Shown here: piece by piece, positions 34,871 through 45,475 of the stretch | Numbering within the stretch: position 1 is the first letter of the stretch | How the letters are laid out: each line of letters begins with the position of its first letter | Source: Amoebidium appalachense | Lineage: Eukaryota > Ichthyosporea | NCBI GenBank assembly: GCA_963693365.1 | Contig: CAVNZM010000002.1 | Location: forward strand, 12,462,001 to 12,526,000 | Direction of reading: 5' to 3' | Length of the DNA stretch: 64,000 nt | The notes under the pieces: model-generated | What the model was told of the DNA's origin: nothing | Database searches by the model: none | What the model saw: only the letters and a program-made list of their open reading frames with translations | Translations under genes and position numbers: made by a program

Positions 34871-34969
34871 ATGGGAAGCCAGGAATAGGACCGGTGGTGA
34901 GGGGGGCATCGGTGTCCACAGGGCTGCTCGTGGCCGAGTGGAAGGTGGGGGACCCAGGACGAACCGGAG

Positions 34970-37543
34970 TCATGTAGCCGGGTTGATGCACAGCAACGGG
35001 GGGGGCCGGCAGCAAGGGTTGTTGGCCAGTGGGGGGGGGGGGCTCGGGGGAGGCACGGGTTCAACCGGGGCTGGTTGGTTGTGCCAGGACGGTTGGGAGA
35101 TGACCACAGACGGAGTTTCATCGTCGTCGTCGGAGGGGGGGTCCAATGTCGGCAGATCGGGTTTGGGGGGAACGGAGACCTGATTGGTGCTGCCCGTGAA
35201 TTTCGACTCGTCGAAGATCACATCACGGCAGATCTTGATTTGGTTGCAGGCATGGTCGAGGATCTTGTGTGCCTTGGAGGGTAGGTCCCAGCCGACGTAG
35301 GTGCCGACTCTGACGGTTGATGCCAGCTTGTTCCTCTTTGACCGGGGAACATGCACATAGGCAGGGGAGCCGAACACGTGGAGCTGGGAGACGTCGGGTT
35401 TGAAGCCGTGGAAGGCCTCGAAGGGAGTGTTGCCGTTGGCAGCAGATGACGGTGTGACGTTGATGATGTAGCTTGTATGCTTGAGAGCAGCAACCCACAA
35501 CTTGGGAGAGAGAGGTTGGTCCTTGTCGGCATGGAGGAAGCAACGGACTGTCTCTTGCAGTTCTCTCATCTTCCGTTCAACAACACCATTGTGTTGTGGT
35601 GTGTCGACGGGGGCAAACTCCATGATGATGCCTTTCTGCTTGCAGTAGGCCTCGGTGTCCTTGGAGGTGAACTCAGAGCCGGAGTCAAACCGAAGATGGG
35701 TGACGATCTCAGGTGTCTGACGTTCGATGGTTTCAACGAGAGACTGAATGTGGCTGAGGGTTTCACCACGGTTGTAAAGGGGGAACACGGTGGTGTAACC
35801 GGTGGCATCACAAACACACACCAGAGCAACCTTGTAGCCTCCGTAGGAAGCACAGGGAGCTTCGAAGAAGTCCAGGTGCCACTTAGCACCGGGAATGGTG
35901 AACTTGGAACGGGTGCCGGGAAAGGGGGCCTTGGTGGTCTTGCCAGACATGCAGCCGAAGCAGTCACTGTTGTCGGGTGACTTGAGGGAGGGGGGCATGC
36001 CGATGTCAAGCTCATCCTTGGCCATCCTGGTGACGGTGGAGAGGGCACGGTGGCCGAGACGGTTGTGCCAAAGGGTGAGGTCGTCGGGTGGTTGAGTCCT
36101 TGCTGTGTAGGCTTGGACCCCCGGGTGTTTAGGAGTCTCAATCACATAGTCAGTGATGTAGTAGAGACCGTCGAGGGGGGTGAGATCTGTAATAATGTCA
36201 CCATTACGGCTGTAGAGGAACGACGGGTGGTTGTCTGTATCGTCACAATGACCTAGGAGGCCGGCAGCTGATGCCATGGAGGTAGACACGAGGAAAGACG
36301 GTGCCTCGGGTACGTAGTAAGCATTGATGCTGCACGGTGTTGGGTGGCCGTTGTAGTGCAGTGTCATGTTGATGATGCCACGTTGTTTGGCATTGACTGT
36401 GCCGAGGCCGTGAATGGGGGTGGGAGGACACGGGGTAAGGGAGGAGAAATACTCCTTGATGGGGCAGATGTGTGCATTACAAGCACTGTCCCAGACGGGG
36501 TCGTTACTGTCAGGTGTGCCGGTGGAGGAGATGAGTGCAAATTTCACACTCTTGTCACCTTTCTCCTGCTTGGCACGACGAGCAACTGTGCAGCCAGGCT
36601 CCGGGCATGCTGTGATGTGGTGGGGCTCATGGCAGTAGGAACACTTCACACTGTTGGTGTTGTGCTGTCGGTTACGGTTGTCCCTGTTACCACGGTGGTA
36701 AGGGGAAGTTGAACGGGGGCCGGGTGACTTGGAGGGAGGACGAGGATCACGGGAACGGGACGGGGAACGGTGAGGTGTATGCTCACGTCGAGGAATACGG
36801 TTACGGAGGTCACCGGGGGGAAGCACTCTGCTCTGGAGTGCACGGAGGGGACGGTTGTTGACGGTTGCACCTGTGCCTGCGTCGATGAGGCCGGCACGGA
36901 TTTCAGCTCCTCGGATGTCACTGATGAGCATGTTGAAGGACGGGTAGGCCTTGTTGTTCATCCAGTAGTCGGAGCAGAGACGTTCAATGTCGGGGCAGAC
37001 CAGGGCTGTGTTCTTCCGGATGTGGAGGAAGAACTTACGTACGACATCCTTGTGCTGGACGGGTTCGTCGAGGCAGGCAAGTGTCGTAGCCAGACGTTGG
37101 AGACGGGTGAGGTATGCTGTGACGTTGGGGTAGTCTCGTAGTTCAAGCTCCTCGAAGGTGACTTGAATCTGGGTGACTCGGGCCTCCTTCTCTGATACAT
37201 ACGCCATACGTAGGTTGTGGAAGACTTCACCACCGTGGACACCGTCTTGCATCCGGCCGGAGTCGTAGAGCTCGGTCGGGTGGACGGACTGGTTGAGGAT
37301 CTGGTCGAGGACGTCGGAAGCTTTCTTGTAGGAGTCCTTGGTGGTGTAGCCTAGCCACTGGTTGGCTTCAGCGCCGTCAACCCACTGTGGCCTCTTGATA
37401 GCGTCAACGAATTTCTCGGCAATGGTGGTTCTAATGAACCGGTGAATGAGTGGCTCCCACTCGAAATAATTAAGACGTTTCTCGTCTCGTTTCTCGGACG
37501 GATTCCATATTGGAAGGTTGATATACGACGGTTTGTCAGTCAT
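34970..37543 (-). CDS. Gag-protease-integrase polyprotein, copia family B
   Basis: ATG at 37543, 857 codons. Gag (1-230), an Arg/Ser-rich stretch, a CSYCHEPHHITAC knuckle near 302 (one residue shorter than the usual C-x2-C-x4-H-x4-C), protease with DSAC near 352 (Ala where copia has DSG), GAG-pre-integrase zinc site (LWHNRLGHRA, then CFGCMSGK), and an integrase core with Asp (WHLDFF, near 557), Asp (FDSGSEFT) and Glu (NGVVERKM, near 654). The frame ends in a Pro-rich, C-run-rich linker, where a one-base change separates it from the RT frame. Nearly identical to 49065-51600. Confidence 0.9.
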   Translation of the reverse strand: MTDKPSYINLPIWNPSEKRDEKRLNYFEWEPLIHRFIRTTIAEKFVDAIKRPQWVDGAEANQWLGYTTKDSYKKASDVLDQILNQSVHPTELYDSGRMQDGVHGGEVFHNLRMAYVSEKEARVTQIQVTFEELELRDYPNVTAYLTRLQRLATTLACLDEPVQHKDVVRKFFLHIRKNTALVCPDIERLCSDYWMNNKAYPSFNMLISDIRGAEIRAGLIDAGTGATVNNRPLRALQSRVLPPGDLRNRIPRREHTPHRSPSRSRDPRPPSKSPGPRSTSPYHRGNRDNRNRQHNTNSVKCSYCHEPHHITACPEPGCTVARRAKQEKGDKSVKFALISSTGTPDSNDPVWDSACNAHICPIKEYFSSLTPCPPTPIHGLGTVNAKQRGIINMTLHYNGHPTPCSINAYYVPEAPSFLVSTSMASAAGLLGHCDDTDNHPSFLYSRNGDIITDLTPLDGLYYITDYVIETPKHPGVQAYTARTQPPDDLTLWHNRLGHRALSTVTRMAKDELDIGMPPSLKSPDNSDCFGCMSGKTTKAPFPGTRSKFTIPGAKWHLDFFEAPCASYGGYKVALVCVCDATGYTTVFPLYNRGETLSHIQSLVETIERQTPEIVTHLRFDSGSEFTSKDTEAYCKQKGIIMEFAPVDTPQHNGVVERKMRELQETVRCFLHADKDQPLSPKLWVAALKHTSYIINVTPSSAANGNTPFEAFHGFKPDVSQLHVFGSPAYVHVPRSKRNKLASTVRVGTYVGWDLPSKAHKILDHACNQIKICRDVIFDESKFTGSTNQVSVPPKPDLPTLDPPSDDDDETPSVVISQPSWHNQPAPVEPVPPPSPPPPLANNPCCRPPPLLCINPAT

Positions 37544-37597
37544 GATTGAAGCAGTAAGACTGAGAGATTTTCGCGGTTGTAGCGAGATTGTGTGTTA

Positions 37598-37619
37598 GCG
37601 TGCAAAGGGGCCGTAAACC
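37598..37619 (-). promoter_or_regulatory. Putative primer-binding sequence of the family B element
   Basis: GGTTTACGGCCCCTTTGCAC directly inside the 5' LTR. Families A and C have similar sequences here (GGTTATGCAGCCC, GGTTAAAGGCCCA). They recall the half-tRNA(iMet) site of Drosophila copia rather than a TGG start complementary to a tRNA 3' end. Confidence 0.5.
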
Positions 37620-38328
37620 TGTTATTTTGTGTGGGTAAACGGAGAAGCAGAGAGCACAGATGGGTGTTATGTAAAACACAACACAAAGACACACGGGAAA
37701 AACACAACCGGAGAGGAGGAACGATTTCTGGAACCATAGGAAGTGAATACGACTGCTTATGATTTATTTCAAGATGAGGTCCCTTTTATACTTGGGAATG
37801 TGAAACGATAAACCAATCAAAAGAATGAAAACTATGAGTGTAAAATATATCGAATAAAATGTCTGTCGACATTTAGAATATAAAACTCAATCCTCTAACG
37901 AAAGAAACTTCTAATAAAAGCACGGAAACATTTAATAAAATGAAACCACTTATGTAACTATTAATTCATAACATATATTTATACATGTTCTTATCATAAC
38001 ACGTCTAAATATAATTTTTTCCTAATAGTTGAAGAACATAGCACAATGCTACGTCGTGGGAAAGGAATGAGAAAGGAATGTAAGTTACTATATTTGGGAA
38101 AATACAAACGAGATATGATTGGATGACATATATAGATTTTGACGCAAACGACAATACGTGTGCGCGAGCTAAGTATGTCGATACGTACACAGATCTAAGA
38201 TGTCGTGTACACGGAAACGGAAAAGAAAGAAAGAAATGAAGAAAGGAAAAGGAAACAAACTACAACAACTAATAAATAAATACCAAACTCAACTTCTAAG
38301 TCTTGCTGAGAATTAAGTGAAGATGACA
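37620..38328 (-). repeat. 5' LTR of the family B element
   Basis: 709 bases. On the coding strand an ATTGG (inverted CCAAT) precedes TATAAAAG (37783-37790), a plausible promoter. The outer base abuts the CTCTC duplication. Confidence 0.93.
37783..37790 (-). promoter_or_regulatory. TATA box in the family B 5' LTR
   Basis: TATAAAAG on the coding strand, with ATTGG about 25 bases upstream. The same pair is in the 48278-48988 LTR (TATA at 48818-48825). Confidence 0.6.
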
Positions 38329-39308
38329 CTCTCCCCTAACCCCCCCACTCTCCCCTAACCCCCCACTCCCCCCTCCCACCCCGCTCCCTACCCGCTCGCC
38401 TTCTCCCGTTCCTGTCCTTGCTCTGGAATTCAATCCCATTAGATTCTTCGCCCCCTCTACCCACACCGGAACATAATAAGAGCTCTACCAAAAGCACACA
38501 ATGTGACACAAGCACTGGCGTACCCCATATACTATGCACCAGAATCCCCTTATACTCCTGAAATTTCGGCGACAAACCTCTACGCGCCTGTCCGTGCCTC
38601 TACCTCACACTCTCTTTAAACCAACTCAAAATTTCAGCGCGCTTCCCTGTTCCTATTCTTGTGTGACCTATAGCATGCCTCCGCGGGAAGCATTGGTTAG
38701 GTTTAAAAAAAATTTAATTTTATTTTTAATCAGCACCGCTTCCTTGTGGTTGGTACCTCCCCCAAGACTAGAGGCCTATATATATATTTCTATGTCTTTC
38801 TAGACTGTATCAGAGCTCGATCGAACTCGTAACAGACATAGCAGAACGATCGGGCTGCACTATTTACAAAAAGATAAGGGGGCTTGTTTTAGCAATCTGC
38901 CGTGTTGATCTAGGGGGATTCCGGTTACGAAATTTTATCGACTTATTGGAATGATAACCCACCGAACTTGAATACTGTATTGAAACCCTTTTTTTTTTCT
39001 CTTTGGCTTCTGAGTACCCTCCCGCCCCTAAAATCTACCTAAATTTCATTGTGGTTGCCAGTGTGATGAATGGTCAACAATTTAGAGGCAACCTGCCGAA
39101 GGCAAAACATTTGCAGGACGTGCAGTAGTATGTGTTAAAGTTCAAAATACTGTGTGGGTGTGGGTGTGTGTGTGTGTGTGGGGAGGGGGGGGGGGGGGGG
39201 GGGGGAGGGGGGGGGGAGGGGGCCGGGAGGCGGGGGGGATCGAGGAGAAGTGGGTGAGGAGAGAGGGTGTGTTCCTTTTTTTTCGGTTATTCCAACCTCG
39301 CGAGAATC
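38329..39308. other. Non-coding DNA between the copia element and the tRNA
   Basis: It begins with repeated CTCTCCCCTAACCCCCC units (38329-38370) and ends with TG and G-rich sequence at 39163-39236. No gene seen. Confidence 0.5.
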
Positions 39309-39382
39309 GGCCTTTTAGCTCAGTCGGTTAGAGCGTGGTGCTAATAACGCCAAGGTCACAGGTTCGATCCCTGTAAGGGCCA
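39309..39382 (+). tRNA. tRNA-Ile(AAU)
   Basis: 74 bases folding as a full cloverleaf: 7 bp acceptor stem (GGCCTTT with AAGGGCC, one G-T pair), discriminator A, anticodon loop CTAATAA with AAT at 39343-39345, and intact T-arm GGTTCGATCC. CCA is not encoded, as in eukaryotes. T runs follow from 39385 (pol III terminator). Confidence 0.95.
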
Positions 39383-40988
39383 CGTTTTTTACCTTTTTTT
39401 TTTTATCATGATACCCCATGGTCCACCCACGAAAAAAGGGTTTATTGTGGGGGGACTAGTCTGGGCAGAGGGGTAGGATACGATAGTTTTCGTTTCCCGA
39501 ATGGAAAAAAAGGGAGAACCAATGTGTTCGCAAATGGGGAAAAAAAATAACCCACCCACGGGGGGGAAGGGGGAACGTGGATCCGGAGGTGCCACGGTGA
39601 GGGAGGGACTCGGAAAGGGGGGGGGGGGGGGGGGGGGGCTCGGGGAGGGTTAGGATGGAATGATTTTCGTTTCCCGAGGAGGTTTACATGGTCTCTCTTT
39701 TGGGAAGGAATGGAGCACTGCCCCTCGTGTGCATGTGTGGCTTACTGCGTTTTCCAGCATGGACACACACATTACAAGTAGCCTCAATATATCCGTTTTA
39801 AGATGACTATCCTAGATCACCTTATTAATGCTGCACAGTATGATATTGTGATCCGGTGCCTTAGCTTTCTGTCGGAGCTACCGATGCTAGCATCTGCTTA
39901 CCCATAATATGTAATAGGGGTGTCAGATACTACGATGGCGCTCATTTTTGCCTAGCATGTACATATGTCACTGGCTGCATTTGATTGGCTGTGCTGGAAA
40001 ACGCAGTAGGCCGTCGAATGTGGCCCGTCTTCTCATCTTTGAGACTCTCTTTCACTGTGTGCAGGTGCGACTTGATTGTTTCGCCCCGCCGCGTCAGAAA
40101 ACTCCTCTCCACCGTCATCCCCGTCCGTATTATCTTCTCCCCTCTTCCTCCCCTTCATCCTCGTCTACCCGGTACGCATCTGCTGCTGCATTTAGCAAAG
40201 GTTCCTCGTCGGGTTGCACCTGTATGTCTGGTGGGTGTGGAGCAGGGGCCCGATCCATTTCTCTTGGTAACGAATGGACGCTACCTGCCTCAACTACACG
40301 GGCCCTTATGTCGGCGGCCTTAGATAGAGGGGGCTGTTCGGGTTGTACGTTTACGTTTAGTTCCTGCAAAACAGCTTTGTTTGCCGTCCCAAAACCTGCA
40401 AAGTTCGCTAAAGGCTGAACAAATGCAGCATCTTTTTTTTTGCGCCCAGCTCCCTCCCCTAGCTCCGCCTGTTTTATGCCCAGGGCGCTGTGTTGTGCCC
40501 TTAGGGCAGCCTGGCTTCATTTTAAACACTTGGGGCCTGGCCCCCTGCCCCCCTAGTGCGACTACGTTACCGCAAACATTCCCGTATTCCAGTGTGCTCG
40601 GCAATGCTGCTCATGGCCTTCCCGGACTGGTTGTGACCAGTAAAGAGCGCGCCAATTCCTGACCGCCGCCTACAGCAGTGTATGATCTGTTATCCATATT
40701 CGGCAAAAGGGGTCTTGCCCAACCAATGGCTTGAATCCTTGTAACTTTGCTTTATCCATATAAGGTTAGCTGAACACCCCCCTCCAATCATACCCCCCCC
40801 TTCTCTCTAGTAGTAGCTCCTGGCATGCCGCACCCCCCTCGAATGGTGGCTGGGCCTCCGGCAATGTGGCAATGTCCACGCAATAAAAAGTGTGTAAACC
40901 CCACGAGGGCGCCCCCCACAAGAGCTACATTCCCCGAAAATTTTCAATGAAGGGAAGAATCAATGCAGTCCATGAGGGGGAAAAAAAA
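39383..40988. other. Spacer between tRNA genes
   Basis: It holds G runs at 39618-39638, a 20-base inverted repeat (39740-39759 and 39992-40011), and a possible minus-strand coding fragment at 40130-40560. Otherwise unremarkable. Confidence 0.5.
40130..40560 (-). pseudogene. Unrecognised coding-like fragment with one frameshift
   Basis: Two minus-strand frames join at an A9 run (coding strand) near 40434-40442. The first reads KMKPGCPKGTTQRPGHKTGG; the second reads DAAFVQPLANFAGFGTANKA, then an ELNVNVQPEQPPLSKAADIR stretch and an acidic DEDEGEEEG end. The composition looks like protein, not repeat, but no domain is recognised. It could be a transposon-derived exon or a chance frame. Confidence 0.3.
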
Positions 40989-41062
40989 TGGCCCTTACAG
41001 GGATCGAAACTGTGACCTTGGCGTTATTAGCACCACGCTCTAACCGACTGAGCTAAAAGGCC
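40989..41062 (-). tRNA. tRNA-Ile(AAU), T-arm variant
   Basis: Same 74-base sequence as the other two except in the T arm, where the conserved G53 is T (AGTTTCGATCC), giving a mismatch with C61 and weakening the B box. T8 follows directly. Possibly a pseudogene. Confidence 0.85.
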
Positions 41063-41603
41063 TCGATGCCTGAAAGAGGAAAAAAACATTCTGACGTACT
41101 TGAGCGGAGCTGGAAGGGCCCGGAAGGTGGGCCAGGCCGGGAGGGGAGGTGTCACTCAGGTGTGTGAATGAAAGTCCTCGTACGCGTATTTCAAATTGTT
41201 CCAGAGCACCGGCATTTTGGAGCCCGTGCATTTGTGTTTGTGTAGGGTTTAATTGTGTGCACAGGTGCACTTGTGGGTTTGGCGGGGCACGTTTTTGGTG
41301 GCGGTGGTGGTGGTGTACATGTGTGTGTATGGGTATCTACTTCAGGGGAGGGGGAGGAGAGGGGGAGGGAGAGGGGGGGGGGGGGGGGGGGGGGGGGGTA
41401 TGATATCGGTTGCCCACAATCGCACCCACAACCAAGCTCCAAAATTAATACAAAAAAATGTGTTGCGAGAGGAGGAGAGGCAACCTATTAATGAGAGTGG
41501 AGCATCCACCCGTCCACCGTTGTCCTGCCTCCCCCCTCCCCCCTTTCCCCCTCCACAGCCACGGGGTTACCGGCAAACATGTAACAAAAGAAGTAAAAAA
41601 GCA
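41063..41603. other. Spacer between tRNA genes
   Basis: It contains a GGT/GTG-rich patch near 41295-41320 and a G run at 41366-41398. No gene seen. Confidence 0.5.
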
Positions 41604-41677
41604 TGGCCCTTACAGGGATCGAACCTGTGACCTTGGCGTTATTAGCACCACGCTCTAACCGACTGAGCTAAAAGGCC
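41604..41677 (-). tRNA. tRNA-Ile(AAU)
   Basis: 74 bases, same as the gene at 39309-39382 on the opposite strand: AAT anticodon, intact T-arm, discriminator A. A T6 run follows within a few bases. Confidence 0.95.
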
Positions 41678-41744
41678 TCGTTGTACCCGATTCAAGGAAA
41701 AATGATGAATTTTTGAGATATATACGATCCCGTTTGGGGGCTCT

Positions 41745-41960
41745 TAAGCTTAAGGCTTTTTTGATTTTGAAACGGGGACGGGGGTAGTAGTAAGTTTGGG
41801 GGGGGGGGGGGGGGGGGGGGGGAACCACCACCCCCCCGAAGGGGTAGGTCCCCACCACCCCCCGTTGGCTAGGGAAGAGGGGGGGGGGGGGGGGAGGGGG
41901 GGACCCACCACCCCCCTGAGTAGGTGCCGGGGGGGGGGGGGAACCCACCACCACCCAGGG
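41745..41960 (-). repeat. G-rich dispersed repeat with CCCACCACC units
   Basis: G runs alternate with ACCCACCACC-type units. On the minus strand the edge reads ACTTACTACTACCCC, then a TTTCAAAATCAAAAAAGCC stretch, which matches the edge of 62266-62680 on the plus strand. Confidence 0.65.
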
Positions 41961-42208
41961 GGGGGAAGGGGGGGGGATAGGAGGGCGGAGGAGGGGGCTA
42001 CCCAAATATGACTAAATTAAATTAGTATGTATATTGGACACCAACTTGAAAACATGTTGGCATTGGCACATAGTATATCCACTAATTGGTATCAATTATC
42101 AGGCCCTGGGTCAAATTGGACCTGCTTACTAGCTAGGCATCCCCCTCCCCCTCCTCCCCCTCCCCCCCACCCTCCCCTCCCCTCTCTAGCTACGCCCCCT
42201 CCTAAGAT

Positions 42209-43134
42209 TGTTGTAATACGTAGTATTTACATATGGTAAGATCTTCTCAGTTTGTGTTATGTTTCAGTTCATATGCTTAGTGTAAATGCCACACTCCTAT
42301 TATGTAAAGTGTAGCATCGATCTCCGATATGCTTGTATACTTGTAATCGTGTTGTATCGGCTTTAATCGTGTATTGTAATATCGATTAGAATATTTATAT
42401 GTGTGTACACGGATCCACCCACTCAGGGAGAGACGTGTACATGTTCGTGTGTACATAAATATCTCTGGTTATAGTTATGCTATTACTATCTTGTTTGTTG
42501 ATCTGTGCTCTCTTTTCCTTCCTCTTTCTCCTTCCTTATTTTCTTTTCTTTCTCTCCTTGTCTTCATGTGTATAATCGTATTTCTTTTCTACTAATATAT
42601 GTTAGGTAGATTTGTGTTACTTAATACGTGTTCATTGGACGGTAACACACTTAGGCTACACTTAGAATAGCATGTGTGTTTAGACTTCATTAATTCACTT
42701 TAGTTTTCATGTGTTGCCGGGCTTTAACCAATCATCAAGGTTAAGTGTGATATGTCTGAGTCTTTGCAGTATGTCATAGGTTAGAACTTCCTTGATGATG
42801 ACACGAGTTGATCCTAACTAGTGTCTGTGTCCTATCGTGTACGCCTCCGCGTACCGGATCTCTCTGAAAGCAATTGGTTCTTAGTGATTGGTTTCTATTA
42901 GAGATGGATCTGATTTCCGACTGGTCGGAAATCATGTATGGATTGGACTTAGAGGAATTTCAGGTATTTATTCGAAGATCAGAATAAATTCAGTTCAGTC
43001 GTGTCTAAACATTGATGTCTGTTGTGTACACTGCTCCGATCGTTCCGTGTTTTGTTGTTGTGTGTGTCTGTGGTGTTTTCACACTGCACCACTGTGTCTC
43101 TGCTTACATCCTAAATACTTATAGAAATTTAACA
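42209..43134 (+). repeat. Solo LTR with AAGAT target duplication
   Basis: 926 bases from TGTTGTAATACG to AATTTAACA, related to the LTRs of the 45994-56956 element. AAGAT stands directly outside both ends (42204-42208 and 43135-43139), so this is a complete solo LTR left by LTR-LTR recombination. It carries the 22-base palindrome at 42912-42933. Confidence 0.93.
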
Positions 43135-43825
43135 AAGATCTCATACCGAGACCGCAATGACTGGTTGCTCAGACATGACCACTGAATGATTTTCTCGACA
43201 ATGTACAGTAAAGCACCCTTGCACACGCAGGCACACATACGTGCGCGCACGCTTTCCAATACGCTCATGATCACAGACTGCCGTAGGGTAATATGCTATT
43301 CTCTGTGGTGGCACATATTATGCGCGCGCACACACGTGGCACACATTCGGAATTCCTTTTTTCCTCTCTAACTGCTTCACCTTATCCCCCCCCCCCCCCC
43401 CCCTCCCCCCCCCCACCCCCACCATCACACCACCAACACCACCACCGCGCCCTCTTTTTCGCTCTTTATCTATCCCCCCCCCCCCCCCCCCCTCCCCCCA
43501 CGACCACCTCCATCACACCACCACCACCACCACCGCGCCCTCTTTTTCGCTCTTTATCTATTCCCCCCCCCCCCCCCCCCCCCCCCCCCGGTTATTTGTC
43601 TGACACAATTTCAACCATGCATCATGCGCCATCATGCATGCTCATCATTTGCAATTGAACAACAGAAACACACACGCACATATTATGTCAATTCAGACAG
43701 ACACGTGCAGATTTGTGTCAGAGAATTTGGGAGCTATCTCAATCACTGACACACACACACACAACACACGCACACATATGCACACAAACTCACACACAGG
43801 CAAACACGCACTGAGACACAAATGC
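43135..43825. other. Non-coding DNA with C-rich and CA patches
   Basis: C-rich, CCA-containing duplicated tract at 43387-43589 (two copies of a unit ending GCGCCCTCTTTTTCGCTC), then CA patches. No gene. Confidence 0.6.
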
Positions 43826-44571
43826 TGTTGTTTTGTACGGGTCTAAGGGAGCAGAGTGCACAGAGGTGTCATGTAAAAACACGACTAACACATTAATGAG
43901 AGGGCAATCGGAGTTGTTCACGAGACATTGAAAGATTTCAAACAACAACTGAATCTTTATTGTGCTCTCGGTTCCTTTTGTACTTGCGACTTATCACCTT
44001 ATCACAACTAAAGAGGGAGAACCAATCGGTTCTATCAGAAGATAGAAAAACACATTCCGACAGAGCATACGCATTCCAACTTCCGATTAAACTAAAGTGT
44101 AGAAACTCTTACTTAAATAAATTAAGTAATTATACATCTAGTCAATATTAACTCACATATATATTTATGTTCGTCTCTATAAAGAAACTTATTTAAATAC
44201 ATATATTTCCTAACAGTCGACACTCTCAAAGTGAAGACACTTTGCAATAAACCGAATTCCATATATATCTATTGTCCAATCACAACACACATATATTAAC
44301 AGACAGGAATGCACAACACAATCTACAGATGTACTCGCTCGCGACTATTGGCGAGCCATCCTTTTGAGAACAAACTAGGCCATTTTGAAATAAAGGAAAG
44401 ACAACGAGTGAGGCTAGCCAATCACGCTACCTCTCAGATAAACAGAGGAGAGCAAATAGAAATAAAACACAATAAGTTCTTATCAGGCAAGAGAGCCAGG
44501 TGTGCACAGATCTACAGATATCTGTGCCCACAGAAACAAGGGAGAGAGAGATACGGGGGGGGGGGGGGGGG

Positions 44572-44661
<90 letters not shown>

Positions 44662-44757
44662 GAGCACAAAGGAGGAAAGCAGACACGAATACAAACAAGC
44701 TAGGACACATACATACTTCAAGGCTCTTGCTGTCATACATGGTGACGTATTCCAACA
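43826..44757 (-). repeat. 3' LTR of the family C element
   Basis: 932 bases, near-identical to 61003-61937; differences are mainly in the internal G run and GA array (44556-44664). The polypurine tract GAGTGGGGA is at 44758-44766 on the coding strand. Confidence 0.93.
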
Positions 44758-44766
44758 TCCCCACTC

Positions 44767-45475
44767 AAGGGGTTGAAGTTTGTGTTCTCGTGTCTGTTGA
44801 TGTGACGGTAGATGGGGTCCAAACACAGGAGGGGCCGTCACACTCAAGTTTCCCCACTCGAGGATGCAAACCGAAGATCCTTGAGGTGGGAAGGAGAGAA
44901 TCAAAACTGAAGAGGCACACAACGACGGTTGCCTCTGAAGACTCGAAATAAGAAATCATGGTGGTTATCGGCGATATATATATATAGATAGGAAACACTA
45001 GTGTATGTGTGACGTGTTGGTGGCTAATGGTTTATACTGGGGACCACCCAGGTAAACACAAGACATGAACATCTTGTGGACTGATTTATAGACTGGTGGT
45101 CAACCAGTTAAGACACGGGGAAGGTGCATCCCGTGGACTAGGTTTAGACTGGCAGTCAACCAGCACGTCATGGCTATAGATAATTATTTATACTGGGACG
45201 CCATCCCAGTTCGACATATATATAAGTCGAATATAGAAGAAAACCAATATATATGGTGGGATATGAATATAAATAAACGACGGATGGTGGAGAATAATCC
45301 CCACTGAAGATGCACACATATGACGATGGAAGACTGAGTCCCCACTGATGAAGAGAAACGATGAGGAGTAGTAGACTTTCGTTGGGAGGCATCTTGATCA
45401 CCGTAGGTGTGTCAACTGCTGTCCAGGGCCCCAACCTACTCAGAAACCACTCGATGATGAACACCAGTGCACGGG
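44767..45475 (-). other. 3' untranslated region of the family C element
   Basis: Non-coding. It shares blocks with the family B 3' region (for example GTGTGACGTGTTGGTGGCTA and CAGGGCCCCAACCTACT), so B and C are related. It also has short internal repeats around TCAACCAG. Confidence 0.75.

Larger units (their letters stand above)
32477..38328 (-). mobile_element. Ty1/copia element, family B, with both LTRs and an RT deletion
   Basis: 5.85 kb on the minus strand. LTRs at 37620-38328 (5') and 32477-33182 (3') start TGTCATC and end AATAACA. CTCTC stands directly outside both ends (32472-32476 and 38329-38333), a 5 bp target duplication. Order: LTR, primer-binding-type sequence, gag, protease, integrase, linker, C-terminal RT, RNase H, GAGTGGGGA polypurine tract, LTR. 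The LTRs differ little (one 3-base deletion noticed), so the insertion looks recent. Internal similarity to the copy at 48278-52352 is almost complete. Confidence 0.92.

Noticed and set aside
39948-40418. 156-codon plus-strand Ser/Cys-rich frame
   Set aside because: Its composition is that of an antisense frame; the minus strand reads more like protein.
41040-41270. Frames ending RPFSSVG at 41040 and 41655
   Set aside because: The shared ending is translation of the 5' part of the tRNA-Ile genes.
44302-44776. 155-codon frame repeated at 44309 and 61486
   Set aside because: It lies in the two LTRs of the family C element, and half of it is translated GA repeat.
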